From: Rhizobium binae
Lineage (GTDB): Bacteria; Pseudomonadota; Alphaproteobacteria; Rhizobiales; Rhizobiaceae
DNA: 64,000 nt
Reading direction: 5' to 3'
NCBI RefSeq assembly: GCF_017357225.1
Contig: NZ_CP071604.1
Location: 2,111,001-2,175,000 of the forward strand
Part shown: piece after piece, positions 19,537 to 28,003 of the stretch
Numbering within the stretch: the stretch's first letter is position 1
Layout: every line of letters begins with the position of its first letter
Position numbers and translations under genes: made by a program
Notes under the pieces: model-generated
Told to the model about the DNA's origin: nothing
Databases searched by the model: none
What the model saw: only the letters and a program-made list of their open reading frames with translations

Positions 19537-19691
19537 TGTGGGTGCGGTTTCTGGCTGACTACGACTGGAAACCGCGGCCACAGGTGACGGTCGCGTTTAA
19601 GGCTGGCTGCGTCCACAACGTCACGCGTGCATGCGCGGCAGCCGCGATATCGGCCAGCAAAGCCACACCAACCGAGAGGCCAGCGAAATGA
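19536..19691 (+). CDS. 51-residue conserved phage protein between decoration and adaptor
   Basis: A short gene starting in TAATG with the stop of the previous gene and ending in ATGA with the start of the next, so translation is coupled on both sides. The product begins MWVRFLADYDWKPRPQVTVA and continues AFKAGCVHNVTRACAAAA. This Trp/Pro opening followed by YKAG-like and NVTRxCAxAA blocks recurs in small proteins of HK97-like alphaproteobacterial phages as I recall them. Function unknown; head-tail joining is inferred from position. Confidence 0.8.
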   Translation: MWVRFLADYDWKPRPQVTVAFKAGCVHNVTRACAAAAISASKATPTERPAK

Positions 19692-20038
19692 CTGCAGGAA
19701 ATCTGCGATCCAAGCTGCACTTTCAAAAGCGCGGGCAGAGCGACGACGGCTTCGGCAACTCGGTCACCGGCGAATTCGAAACGGTCTTCACTGACGCCGC
19801 CGAAATCATCCCGCGCATGGGCTCTGAGACAGTAATTGCCAGCCGGCTGCAAGGCGTTCAGCCCTTTACGATCCGCGTGCGCTCGTCGACGCAGACGAGG
19901 GAGCTCGACGCCACCTGGCGCGCCATAGACGCACGCTCGGCCCTGGTCTATTCCATTGTCTCGCCACCAACCAACCTGGATCAGAAGAACGCTTATATCG
20001 AAATGCTAGCCACAACTGGCGGGCAGACCGACGCATGA
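19688..20038 (+). CDS. Head-tail adaptor / head closure protein
   Basis: ATG 19688 overlaps the preceding stop; the frame's earlier ATG (19631) would overlap that gene heavily. The 116-residue protein begins MTAGNLRSKLHFQKRG, followed by DGFGNSVTGEFETVF and an IRVRSS strand, the pattern of SPP1 gp16/HK97-type head closure proteins. It closes the connector after packaging. The stop overlaps the next start by 4 bases. Confidence 0.88.
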   Translation: MTAGNLRSKLHFQKRGQSDDGFGNSVTGEFETVFTDAAEIIPRMGSETVIASRLQGVQPFTIRVRSSTQTRELDATWRAIDARSALVYSIVSPPTNLDQKNAYIEMLATTGGQTDA

Positions 20039-20493
20039 CGGTTCGAGGCCTTAAGGAACTGCAGCGCAAGCTTGATCTCTTGCCGGCCGTCGCAAAGGCT
20101 CGGATCCGAGAAGCGATGGAGAAAGGCGCCGGCGAGATCGTATCCATGATGCGATCGCTCGTTCCGACTGATAGCGGCGATCTACGCGATAGCATAGCGT
20201 GGACATGGGGCAGGGCGCCTAAAGGCGCATTGACGCTGGGCAAGGTGCAGTCTGTCGGCGGCGATCTGACAATCACGATCTATGCCGGCAACGCGACAGC
20301 GTATTATTCCAGGTTCGTGGAGTTTGGTACGGCGTCGCATACGGCGGGCGGAATGTTTGCCGGCGCAACCATTCCAGCCATCGCGGCGTCTCCATTTTTC
20401 TTCGTGAGCTACCGAGCCAACCGCAAGAAGGTGAAGAGCCGTATCACCCGCGCCATTAACAAGGCAGCCAGAGAAGTGGCGGCTGGGAGTTAA
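20035..20493 (+). CDS. HK97 gp10-family tail completion protein
   Basis: A 152-residue protein with the family features: MTVRGLKELQRKLDLLP at the start, the LVPTDSGDLRDSI block around residue 45, and the YYSRFVEFGTASH motif near residue 92. Members join the tail tube to the head. Overlapping ATGA with the previous gene indicates coupled translation. Confidence 0.92.
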   Translation: MTVRGLKELQRKLDLLPAVAKARIREAMEKGAGEIVSMMRSLVPTDSGDLRDSIAWTWGRAPKGALTLGKVQSVGGDLTITIYAGNATAYYSRFVEFGTASHTAGGMFAGATIPAIAASPFFFVSYRANRKKVKSRITRAINKAAREVAAGS

Positions 20494-20496
20494 CCC

Positions 20497-20913
20497 TTGG
20501 ATCCCGTTTTCGAACTCAAGGCGGCTGTCATCGGCAGGCTTAAGGCCGACGCCGCGCTAGCCGCGTTTGTTGCTGGTAACGTCTTTGACCGCCCGCCCGA
20601 TGGGGCGAAGCCTTCTCCATACATTTCTATGGGGCCGTGGGATGCAACGACGGACGAAGCAGACTGCATCGACGGCATGGAAATCAACATGCAGATCGAT
20701 TGCTGGTCATGGGGCGGCGGCGAGGCATTCAGCAGCGCCGAGGTCAGCAAGATCGCTGGTGCCGTCCGATCGGCACTTCATGAGGCCGAATTTGAACTAT
20801 CGACCAATGCGCTGGCGACAATAAGCCACCGCATCACCCGTTACCAGCGGGAGTCGGATGGGGCGACTAACCGCGCCATCATCACCGTAACGGCATTCGT
20901 CGAGCTCCCGTAG
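20497..20913 (+). CDS. DUF3168 tail completion protein
   Basis: A 138-residue protein starting at TTG 20497 behind GGGAG; no in-frame ATG lies nearby. It shows the DUF3168 pattern: an N-terminal helix with LKADAALAAFVAGNVFDRPP, the strand PYISMGPW and a central MQIDCWSW. DUF3168 proteins (gp17-like) terminate the tail tube at the head side. Confidence 0.9.
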   Translation: MDPVFELKAAVIGRLKADAALAAFVAGNVFDRPPDGAKPSPYISMGPWDATTDEADCIDGMEINMQIDCWSWGGGEAFSSAEVSKIAGAVRSALHEAEFELSTNALATISHRITRYQRESDGATNRAIITVTAFVELP

Positions 20914-20949
20914 CCGGCGGCCACCAATCACCACAGCTTGGAGACTACT

Positions 20950-21387
20950 ATGGCCCAGCCTTCTACAGCTCGTTTTGGCAAATTCCGCATACTGCTCGGC
21001 AATAATGCTGAGCCTATCGTCTACACCGCTCCTTGCGGCTTTACGTCCAAGAGCCTCACGCTCACCAAGGACCTGACCGACGTCACGCTTCCCGATTGCG
21101 ACGATCCTGATGCTGTTGCGTGGGTTGGTCGCGACGCAAGCACGCTTTCCGCTTCAGTTTCCGGTGAAGGAGTGCTCGCGTCCGAGTCCGTCGAGACCTG
21201 GCTCGATGCCTGGGAAAACGTCGCATCCGTTCCGGTCAAGATCGAAATCGAGTTTCCTGCGAAAACGATTACCTGGACTGGCCTTATGCACGTTTCCTCG
21301 CTCAACCCTTCAACTGAGCAGGGCGGCCGCGTGACGATGTCGGTTGAGATGCAGAGCGACGGCGAGCTCGTGCGCACGGTGGCCTAA
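20950..21387 (+). CDS. Major tail (tube) protein
   Basis: ATG 20950 is chosen; TTGGAG (20938-20943) is its ribosome binding site. The 145-residue beta-rich protein contains FGKFRILLGN, the DCDDPDAVAWVGRDA segment and WENVASVPVKIEIEF, typical of siphophage tail-tube subunits related to gene transfer agent tail proteins. It lies directly before the tail assembly chaperone, as usual. Confidence 0.87.
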   Translation: MAQPSTARFGKFRILLGNNAEPIVYTAPCGFTSKSLTLTKDLTDVTLPDCDDPDAVAWVGRDASTLSASVSGEGVLASESVETWLDAWENVASVPVKIEIEFPAKTITWTGLMHVSSLNPSTEQGGRVTMSVEMQSDGELVRTVA

Positions 21388-21752
21388 TGAGCCGCGATGC
21401 AAAAATTACCCTGACCTGGGCGGACGGTGACTACACCTTCCGCCTCGGCTGGGGCGAGTTGGCTGAGCTTCAGGAAAAAACCGACGCCGGACCGTATGTC
21501 GTGCTGAACCGCTTGCACACCCACCACTGGCGAATCGAAGACCTGTCAAACGTCATTCGTCTTGGTTTGGTCGGCGGCGGGCTAGAGCCAGTTAAGGCTC
21601 TCAAGTTGGTCCGCACATACGTCGAAGCGCGCCCGCCAATGGAAAATCATCCATATGCAGTTGCCATTCTCTCCGCCGGCCTGATCGGCGCGGAAGATGA
21701 GCCGCTGGGGGAGGACGAGGCGCCAAATCAGATGCCGGAAGCCAATCAATAG
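21387..21752 (+). CDS. Tail assembly chaperone (GTA-type, G-like)
   Basis: A 121-residue protein starting in TAATG with the tail-tube stop. It resembles the gene-transfer-agent family chaperone: DYTFRLGWGELAELQEKTDAG, then RLGLVGGGLEPVKALKLV. It lies exactly where phage lambda G sits, between tube and tape measure. Near its 3' end (21707-21711) a run of five G precedes an open -1 frame, so a longer G-T-like product is likely. Confidence 0.88.
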   Translation: MSRDAKITLTWADGDYTFRLGWGELAELQEKTDAGPYVVLNRLHTHHWRIEDLSNVIRLGLVGGGLEPVKALKLVRTYVEARPPMENHPYAVAILSAGLIGAEDEPLGEDEAPNQMPEANQ

Positions 21753-21961
21753 ATGACCTTCCAAACGGCAAGATCCGATTTGGCGCGATCTACGGCACAG
21801 GCGCGGCCATTGGCTTCACGCCTCAAGATGTGAACGCGATGTCGATGTGGCAGTTCATGGCGGCCGTGGAGGGCTACGTGAAGGCGCACAGTGGCGAAGA
21901 CGCCAAGATGTCCGACAAAGAAGCCGACGATCTGTTCGAGTGGCTGAAGTCTAAGGAATAA
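21701..21961 (+). CDS. Tail chaperone second part, read by likely -1 frameshift
   Basis: The -1 frame opens right after a TGA at 21698-21700 and runs to TAA 21959-21961. Its product contains FGAIYGTGAAIGFTPQDVN and AMSMWQFMAAVEGYVKAHSG, which looks like the C-terminal domain of tail chaperones in alphaproteobacterial phages. No ATG with a ribosome binding site opens this frame before AAIGF; internal GTG 21829 or the later ATGs would truncate it. It therefore most likely forms the T extension of the upstream chaperone. Confidence 0.75.
   Translation, partial: AAGGGRGAKSDAGSQSIDDLPNGKIRFGAIYGTGAAIGFTPQDVNAMSMWQFMAAVEGYVKAHSGEDAKMSDKEADDLFEWLKSKE
21707..21711 (+). promoter_or_regulatory. Candidate -1 frameshift site (GGGGG)
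   Basis: In the zero frame the codons read CTG GGG GAG. Slipping back one base keeps GGG perfectly paired and enters the frame that is open to 21961. The slip run lies 6 bases after the -1 stop and 39 bases before the zero-frame stop TAG (21750-21752). This confined window is expected for a programmed shift, though the site is not the classic GGGAAAG heptamer. Confidence 0.55.
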
Positions 21962-21976
21962 CGGAGCGCCAGAAAG

Positions 21977-24247
21977 ATGGCCCAAGATCTTGAGCGCCTC
22001 GTTGTGCAGCTGTCCGCTGACATCAAGGGATATGAGAATGCGCTAAATCGAGCGCAGGGCGTGACCGTAAAGCGGTTTGCTGCCATACAAAAAAGCGCAG
22101 AAACATCCAATAAAGCTGTCGCCGCCTCATTCATCAGGACAGGCGCGCAAATTGGCGCAGCCTTCCTGGCGAGTTCTGTCGTTAGGGAAGCGGCACAGCT
22201 TTCTGACGCTGCCACCCGCATCAGCAACTCGTTAAAGGTGGCCGGACTATCGGGCGAGGAGCTCGAGAAGGTATACCAGCGTCTCAATAAGGCGGCGCTG
22301 GCCAATGGCGCTCCGATTGAGACGCTGGCCACGCTTTACGGCAAAGCTGCGCAAGCTCAAAGGGAACTAGGCGTCAGCAGCGAGGAACTTCTCGGCTTCA
22401 CCAACAACGTGGCTCTAGCGCTGCGAGTTGCGGGAACTGATTCACAATCTGCGAGCGGTGCGCTTTTGCAGCTTGGCCAGGCGTTGGGCTCCGGTACTGT
22501 CCACGCCGAGGAATTCAATTCCATTTTGGAAGGCGCGCCCACGATCGCGCAGGCCGTTGCAGCCGGTCTGCTGGAGGCCGGTGGATCCGTCTCCAAGCTG
22601 AAGTCGCTCATCGTCGACGGCAAAGTTTCGTCAGAGGCGTTCTTCCGCGCTTTTGAGGCCGGCGCACCGATACTTCAAGAAAAGGTCGCCGGCTCCGTCT
22701 TTACGATTGATCAGGCCACGACGAATCTTGTGACGGCCCTGACTGATGTCGCCAAAGAATTCAACGAGTCGACCGGCGCAAGTGAGAGTTTCGCCGGTGG
22801 CATAAACACCGCCGCGGGCGCAATAAACGACTTCGACGTTTCTGGGCTGATCGAAAAAATTCGATCGGCCAAGGCGGAGTTCGAGGACTTCCTTGGTAGC
22901 CTCGGAAACTCTGACTTTTTTGCGTCGCTGAATGAAGCGCTTGGCGTCACTGATGGCAACGGCAATGTCATCAATCTCGATGCATCCGAGGCCAAAGATG
23001 AGACGGCGAGCCTCGAGAAAGAGGTGGCAACACTTCAGGACCGCATCGCGCTAAACACGTCACTCGGTTTCGATAATACTGAGGCGCTTGCTCGCCTAGG
23101 CGAAGTGCAGCAGGCGCTTGCAAATATCCGTGCGGCAGCCGCTAATCTTCCCGCCACGGTCTCCGTGGAAAGCCTTACCGCTCCTGCGCCTGCGGCTCCC
23201 GCTGCGGCGGGAACTGGAGAGCAGTTCGGTCCACCCAAACCGCCTGAGAAGTTTGGGCCCCCGAAGCCGGTGGCCGTCAAACCCATCTCCACCAATGACT
23301 TCAAGCCACCCGCAAGTTCAAAGGGTGGTGGCGGTGGCGGTCGAAAGAAGGACGGTGGCAGCGGCGAGAATGAGTATCAGCGCGAGATCGAACAGATCAA
23401 GGAGCGTACAGCCGCAATTCAAGCGGAAACGACAGCTCAAGCTGGTGTTAACCCTCTTGTCGAGGACTATGGCTTTGCAATCGAAAAGGCGCGCGCTCAG
23501 AGCGACCTTCTGACTGCAGCGCAAAAAGCAGGCATGACGATCACGCCGGAGCTTAAGGCGTCGATCGACCAGCTGGCAACCGGTTACGCGAATGCCAGCG
23601 TTGCGGCCGAAAGGCTTCAGGAATCCCAGGATCGGGTAAAATACGCGGCGGCCGACTTCAAGGACACCGCCAAGGACATCACCAGCGGCTTCATATCTGA
23701 CCTTCGCAACGGATCTTCCGCTGCTGAGGCGCTTTCTAATGCCCTGAATAAGGTGCTCGACAAGGTCATCGACATCGGCCTGAACGCCATCTTTGGCGGC
23801 GGAGGCGGTGGCGGCGGGCTATTGGCTGGACTTGGCTCTCTTCTTGGCTTTGCCGATGGCGGCTATACCGGCCCGGGCGGCAAGAATGAGCCTGCCGGCA
23901 TAGTCCACAAGGGCGAATACGTCCTCGATGCGGAGACCACCAAGCGGATCGGCGTCAAAAACCTGCGCAGGCTTCAGGGTTACGCAAGCGGCGGCCTCGT
24001 CGGCGCTCCAGCCATGCCAGTCATTCGCGGCGCCGCATCTGGCGGTAAGCAAGGCGGCAAGACGCAGATCCAGGTCGGCGTATCCGTTGACGACACCGGC
24101 GGCCTGCGGGCCTACGTGAAGAGCGTCAGCCAAGACACAGTGACCGCGGCAAGCCCGCGCATCCTGAGCGCCGCTAACCAGCAGGTGGTTCCGACCATGG
24201 CGAAATACCAAAACGACAGCGCTGGCGGGGATTACAGAAATGGTTGA
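21977..24247 (+). CDS. Tail tape measure protein
   Basis: The longest tail gene (756 residues). The N-terminal helical region starts MAQDLERLVVQLSADIKGYE. A tape-measure core around residues 60-300 includes ALRVAGTDSQSASGALLQLG and EEFNSILEGAPTIAQA. A Pro/Gly-rich linker follows (about 400-465). The C-terminus has a glycine run and GFADGGYTGPGGKNEPAGIV, very common in lambda-type tape measures. Its length sets tail length. Confidence 0.93.
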   Translation: MAQDLERLVVQLSADIKGYENALNRAQGVTVKRFAAIQKSAETSNKAVAASFIRTGAQIGAAFLASSVVREAAQLSDAATRISNSLKVAGLSGEELEKVYQRLNKAALANGAPIETLATLYGKAAQAQRELGVSSEELLGFTNNVALALRVAGTDSQSASGALLQLGQALGSGTVHAEEFNSILEGAPTIAQAVAAGLLEAGGSVSKLKSLIVDGKVSSEAFFRAFEAGAPILQEKVAGSVFTIDQATTNLVTALTDVAKEFNESTGASESFAGGINTAAGAINDFDVSGLIEKIRSAKAEFEDFLGSLGNSDFFASLNEALGVTDGNGNVINLDASEAKDETASLEKEVATLQDRIALNTSLGFDNTEALARLGEVQQALANIRAAAANLPATVSVESLTAPAPAAPAAAGTGEQFGPPKPPEKFGPPKPVAVKPISTNDFKPPASSKGGGGGGRKKDGGSGENEYQREIEQIKERTAAIQAETTAQAGVNPLVEDYGFAIEKARAQSDLLTAAQKAGMTITPELKASIDQLATGYANASVAAERLQESQDRVKYAAADFKDTAKDITSGFISDLRNGSSAAEALSNALNKVLDKVIDIGLNAIFGGGGGGGGLLAGLGSLLGFADGGYTGPGGKNEPAGIVHKGEYVLDAETTKRIGVKNLRRLQGYASGGLVGAPAMPVIRGAASGGKQGGKTQIQVGVSVDDTGGLRAYVKSVSQDTVTAASPRILSAANQQVVPTMAKYQNDSAGGDYRNG

Positions 24248-24950
24248 CGTCGTCGAATGGCCGACCTGCTTGCTCACGCCGCAACAGGTGCAGGCCAATG
24301 TCGTCGCTTTCACGAGAAGCGGCGGCAAATCCCTGGGTGGCGTCGAGCCGGTTATCCGCACAGATCTGGGCTATTGGGCCATCGATTACACCGGTGTCGT
24401 TGTTCAGAACCGCTATCGCGACCAGTGGCGAACATGGCAGGCCATCAGGCAGAAGCTTGGCGGCCGCTCCGGCCTGATTGCGGTGCGCGTTCCATCGTCG
24501 CTCTCTGCGCCTTATGCGTCCGGCAAATTTGAGCCGACGACCGAGACAACGCACGGCGATGACACGACGTTCGGCGATGACACTGAATACGAGCAGAATG
24601 CCATTTCGGTCGTGTCCGTCGGCGTCACGCCTCTGGCGGCCACGTCAATCAAGCTCCGCATTATCAAAGCCCAGGCCGATTTGGTTGGCGTGCGCTTCTC
24701 CTTCAACAACGCGCTCTATGAAACCGGCCCGGTCACCGAAATCGATGGCGACACATGGACGGTGTCGATATCGCCGAGCGTGCGCGAGCTCATTCCTGAT
24801 GGCGCCGATTTGAATTTCGATCGCCCGACCTGCCTCTGCCATCTCGCTGAAGATCGCGGCATGGACATCTCGCAGGACGCCATCAACAAGGCCACACGGC
24901 CGAATGTCAGCTTCGTCGAGGCGACAGATTACTGGAATTCGCTGGTTTAG
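24240..24950 (+). CDS. Distal tail / tail tip protein, unassigned
   Basis: A 236-residue protein overlapping the tape measure stop by 8 bases. It is beta-rich with Trp residues (LGYWAIDYTGVV, YRDQWRTWQAIRQKLGGRSG) and sits exactly where distal tail proteins are encoded in siphophages. No named family is recognised with certainty; it is a structural tail-tip component by position. Confidence 0.7.
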   Translation: MVDVVEWPTCLLTPQQVQANVVAFTRSGGKSLGGVEPVIRTDLGYWAIDYTGVVVQNRYRDQWRTWQAIRQKLGGRSGLIAVRVPSSLSAPYASGKFEPTTETTHGDDTTFGDDTEYEQNAISVVSVGVTPLAATSIKLRIIKAQADLVGVRFSFNNALYETGPVTEIDGDTWTVSISPSVRELIPDGADLNFDRPTCLCHLAEDRGMDISQDAINKATRPNVSFVEATDYWNSLV

Positions 24951-24976
24951 GCCGGCGTCATTAATTGGAGGCCGGT

Positions 24977-25543
24977 TTGGCCAGTCTTCGTGTTTTGTGC
25001 CAGGTGGAGCTTCCATCTGGCACTCTTCGTTTTTGGGATGGGTCAGGCGGTCCGCTCATCGGCGCCGACGGCGAAGTCTATCGCGCTTGCACCCTAACAG
25101 AGGACGCTCTGGCGCAGATAGAGGCGGCAATCAACGCTGAGGCATTCACACTGTCGCTGGTGCTTTCTGGCATCAGAGAGGCGGAGAGCAACGCGATCTG
25201 GGCCGACTATCAGGCCGGCACCATCGTCGGATCGAAGTTTCGGATTCTCCTGCAGAAGTGCGACAACTACGATCAGCCGACCGGCTCACCCATTGTTAAA
25301 TTCACTGGCACCATAGCCAATTTGAATTTCGTCGATAGCGCCAGCAATACCGGCATCAACTCCACGATTCAGGTGGATATCGCCAACCGCTTTACGCTGC
25401 GCTCGGTGACCAACGGCGCCGTCTTGTCAGACGTCGACCAGCGCGCTCGAGCGAAGATTTTAAATCCTTCAGCCGCGGACGACAAATTCTGCGAACGCAT
25501 CCCTGGCTTGAAGGATCGGACGATCAGGTGGCCGCAGTGGTAG
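24977..25543 (+). CDS. Tail tip protein (DUF2163-like)
   Basis: TTG 24977, 5 bases after GGAGG (24967-24971), fits best; the earlier TTG at 24965 overlaps that ribosome binding site. The 188-residue product (MASLRVLCQVELPSGTLRFW...) has an L-shaped pattern of LSGIREAESNAIWADYQAG and IVGSKFRILLQ. It resembles the phage BR0599/DUF2163 group that precedes the peptidase-like tail tip gene in alphaproteobacterial phages and GTAs. The C-terminal CERIPG may belong to a metal or disulfide site. Confidence 0.65.
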   Translation: MASLRVLCQVELPSGTLRFWDGSGGPLIGADGEVYRACTLTEDALAQIEAAINAEAFTLSLVLSGIREAESNAIWADYQAGTIVGSKFRILLQKCDNYDQPTGSPIVKFTGTIANLNFVDSASNTGINSTIQVDIANRFTLRSVTNGAVLSDVDQRARAKILNPSAADDKFCERIPGLKDRTIRWPQW

Positions 25544-25935
25544 AGCAGGCGCTTGCCTCCTTCCTGGCCGCGCAAGAGCTGAAAGCCTGGGATGCGGCGA
25601 CGTTGAATTGCATGCTCTTTCCGGCTGCATGGGCGATCTGGCTTGGCCATCGCGACCCCGTCGAGAAGTGGCGCGGCGCATTCGCCAGCGAGGCTGAATA
25701 TCTGGCCATTGTCAGGGCGGCCGGCGGTTGCGTGCCGCTGATGGAGAAGGCGGCTGAGCGCATCAATGCGCGGCGTCTGATGGTCCCTGTGTGTGGCGCC
25801 GTGGGCGTCATCGGGTCGCATACCAATTTCGATCGGCAGTTTGGCGCAATCTTCGACGGCCGCCGCTGGCTGGTGCGCTTCACCAATCGCATTGGGAGCA
25901 TGGCCGCGCGCCCTCTGGCCATCTGGTCCATTTAG
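25528..25935 (+). CDS. Tail tip assembly protein (DUF6950-like)
   Basis: A 135-residue protein starting at GTG 25528, 16 bases inside the preceding gene. The segments WDAATLNCMLFPAAWAIWL and EAEYLAIVRAAGGCVPLME recall DUF6950, a family occupying the slot of the NlpC/P60 tail peptidase. The Cys-containing helix NCMLF would be at the active-site position, but a clear His partner is not visible. Probably an inactive or divergent peptidase-fold tail protein. Confidence 0.7.
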   Translation: MAAVVEQALASFLAAQELKAWDAATLNCMLFPAAWAIWLGHRDPVEKWRGAFASEAEYLAIVRAAGGCVPLMEKAAERINARRLMVPVCGAVGVIGSHTNFDRQFGAIFDGRRWLVRFTNRIGSMAARPLAIWSI

Positions 25936-25943
25936 GAATTTCC

Positions 25944-27989
25944 ATGACTGGTCTTGAGCTTATTCCGCTGATCGTATCGTCAGCGGCAACGACGGTTGCA
26001 GCGGCAAACGCACTCTATCTCGGCACGGCAGCGCTCCTTTATGGCGGCTTGGCGGCTGGTCTCGGGTTTGTATCCAGGGCGCTTATGCCAAAGCCTTCGG
26101 TTCCGAAGCCAGAGGACGGAACATACAATCTAAAGCAGTCCGTGCCTTCGCTGCCGATCGTGCTCGGCCGCGTTAAGAAAGCCGGCGACTACGTCTTTCT
26201 TGAAGAAAAGAATGGCGTCGCATACCACATCATCGTCCACGCAGGCCATCGGATCCAAGGTTACGTTAAGCACTATCTTCACGACGAAGAGGTAACCATT
26301 GACGGCTCCGGCACTGTCGTGTCGCCAGCGCACTTCAATGATGACGGCAATGCCTACATCCACATAGAATCTAGGATTGGACAGTCCGGCGAGACTGCAT
26401 ACTCTTCGGTTGTCGGCGCATTCCCAACGATATGGTCGAACAATCATCGCGGTGATGGCCTTGCATCAGTCGAAATGCATTGCTTCACGGCACCGTCGAA
26501 GGACTATCTGAAGATTTATCCAAATCAGATGCCGGAGCATTCGGCGGTTATTGATGGGATGCCGCTCTACGATCCACGCACCGGCACGACAGCCTTTACC
26601 AATAATTTGGCGATCATGCGGCTTTGGCACCTAACCAGCCCATACGGCGGGAAGCTGTCATTGAGCGACATGTACCTGCCTGACTGGATAAACGCGGCCA
26701 ATGTCTGCGGCCAAAACGTCACCAATCGAAGCGGCGGCACGGAAAACCGTTACGACGGCGGAATGTGGTTCAGGGCGAACAGCGACCCGATCGAGGTTGG
26801 TCGCACGCTGGATCAGGCCGCCGAGCTCGTTGTCTATGAGCGCGCTGATGGCCTTATCGGTGTTCATGCTGGCGAATATGTTGAGCCGACAATTACGCTC
26901 ACAAGAAACGAAATCATATCGTTCGGCCTAAATGCGAATGTCGATCCAGCCACTACCGTTTTGGCGGTTCGTGGGCGCTTCACCGATCCGAGTGACCTCT
27001 ACAACACTAACGACGCGGCCATCTATGGCAATCCGTATATCGGAGAGGACACCGAGCGGACGCTGACCGTCGACAACGTGGCGGTTCAATCGCACAACCA
27101 CATTCAGCGCCTACAAAAGCTGGCCTATATCCGCCGCAACGGCGCTCGCGTGAGCATCACGGCCCACTACGATCCAGACAATGACGTCGCCTATCATCGG
27201 TTCATTCGCGTCCAGTATTCTCCGAAGCTTTCCGATGCAGTCATCGAAATCACATCCAAGGTCAACATCTCCCTCAAAGACATGACAGTCACGTTCAGTG
27301 GGATTGTTGTCCCTTCTGGGCTGTATGATTTCAATGCAGCAACCGAAGAGGGTGAGCCTGGGGCATCAATCGTCATCATTCCGCCGAGCAGCGCCCCGGT
27401 GCCAGTCAACTTCGACGTTGTCATCCAGACAGAGGTCGTTTCTGGCGGATCCTCTGCGGCTTATGCATTGGCTACGTGGGATTTCGCCGCCTCTTCACTG
27501 ACATACGAACTCGAGTGGGAAAAGACATCCGGCTCAACTGGACCTCAGTCGGTCATCTCCACCGCCGGCGAGACGCAGGTTAGATCGGGCTATCTAGCCG
27601 ATGGCACGCAATATAAATTCCGTCTCCGCAGTTGGGCTGGTGGTGCGAGCTCGGGCTGGACTGCCTACGAGATACGAACCGCAACGGCGGACTCGACGCC
27701 GCCTGGCGTCGTCACTGGCGCTTCAGCTACAGGCGGATCTGGGCAAGCCACATTCAATTGGACGGCGCCCAACAGTGCGAACTATGCGGCAGCACGGATC
27801 TATACCAACACCGTCAACAGCTTCTCTGGCTCAACGCTCATCGCGACAGAGTATGGGCCGCCGAGCTCGGCGGATAGCCGTGTCGTCACAGGCCTAACGG
27901 CTGGAATCAAATACGGCTTCATTGAAGCCATCAATGCATCTGGCATTGCTGCGACTCCGCAAGCAACCGGCTCATTCACCGTTACCTAA
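25944..27989 (+). CDS. Central tail tip / host specificity protein (gpJ-like)
   Basis: ATG 25944 follows AGGAATT. The 681-residue protein starts with hydrophobic helices (about 5-50), then SLPIVLGRVKKAGDYVFLEE, a block common to gpJ-type tail tip proteins. Two fibronectin type III-like repeats (about 490-680; SLTYELEWEKTSG and DGTQYKFRLRSW) close it. It forms the tail tip that contacts the host and carries the tailspike encoded next. Confidence 0.85.
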   Translation: MTGLELIPLIVSSAATTVAAANALYLGTAALLYGGLAAGLGFVSRALMPKPSVPKPEDGTYNLKQSVPSLPIVLGRVKKAGDYVFLEEKNGVAYHIIVHAGHRIQGYVKHYLHDEEVTIDGSGTVVSPAHFNDDGNAYIHIESRIGQSGETAYSSVVGAFPTIWSNNHRGDGLASVEMHCFTAPSKDYLKIYPNQMPEHSAVIDGMPLYDPRTGTTAFTNNLAIMRLWHLTSPYGGKLSLSDMYLPDWINAANVCGQNVTNRSGGTENRYDGGMWFRANSDPIEVGRTLDQAAELVVYERADGLIGVHAGEYVEPTITLTRNEIISFGLNANVDPATTVLAVRGRFTDPSDLYNTNDAAIYGNPYIGEDTERTLTVDNVAVQSHNHIQRLQKLAYIRRNGARVSITAHYDPDNDVAYHRFIRVQYSPKLSDAVIEITSKVNISLKDMTVTFSGIVVPSGLYDFNAATEEGEPGASIVIIPPSSAPVPVNFDVVIQTEVVSGGSSAAYALATWDFAASSLTYELEWEKTSGSTGPQSVISTAGETQVRSGYLADGTQYKFRLRSWAGGASSGWTAYEIRTATADSTPPGVVTGASATGGSGQATFNWTAPNSANYAAARIYTNTVNSFSGSTLIATEYGPPSSADSRVVTGLTAGIKYGFIEAINASGIAATPQATGSFTVT

Positions 27990-28003
27990 TATCTGGAGTG
28001 CAT

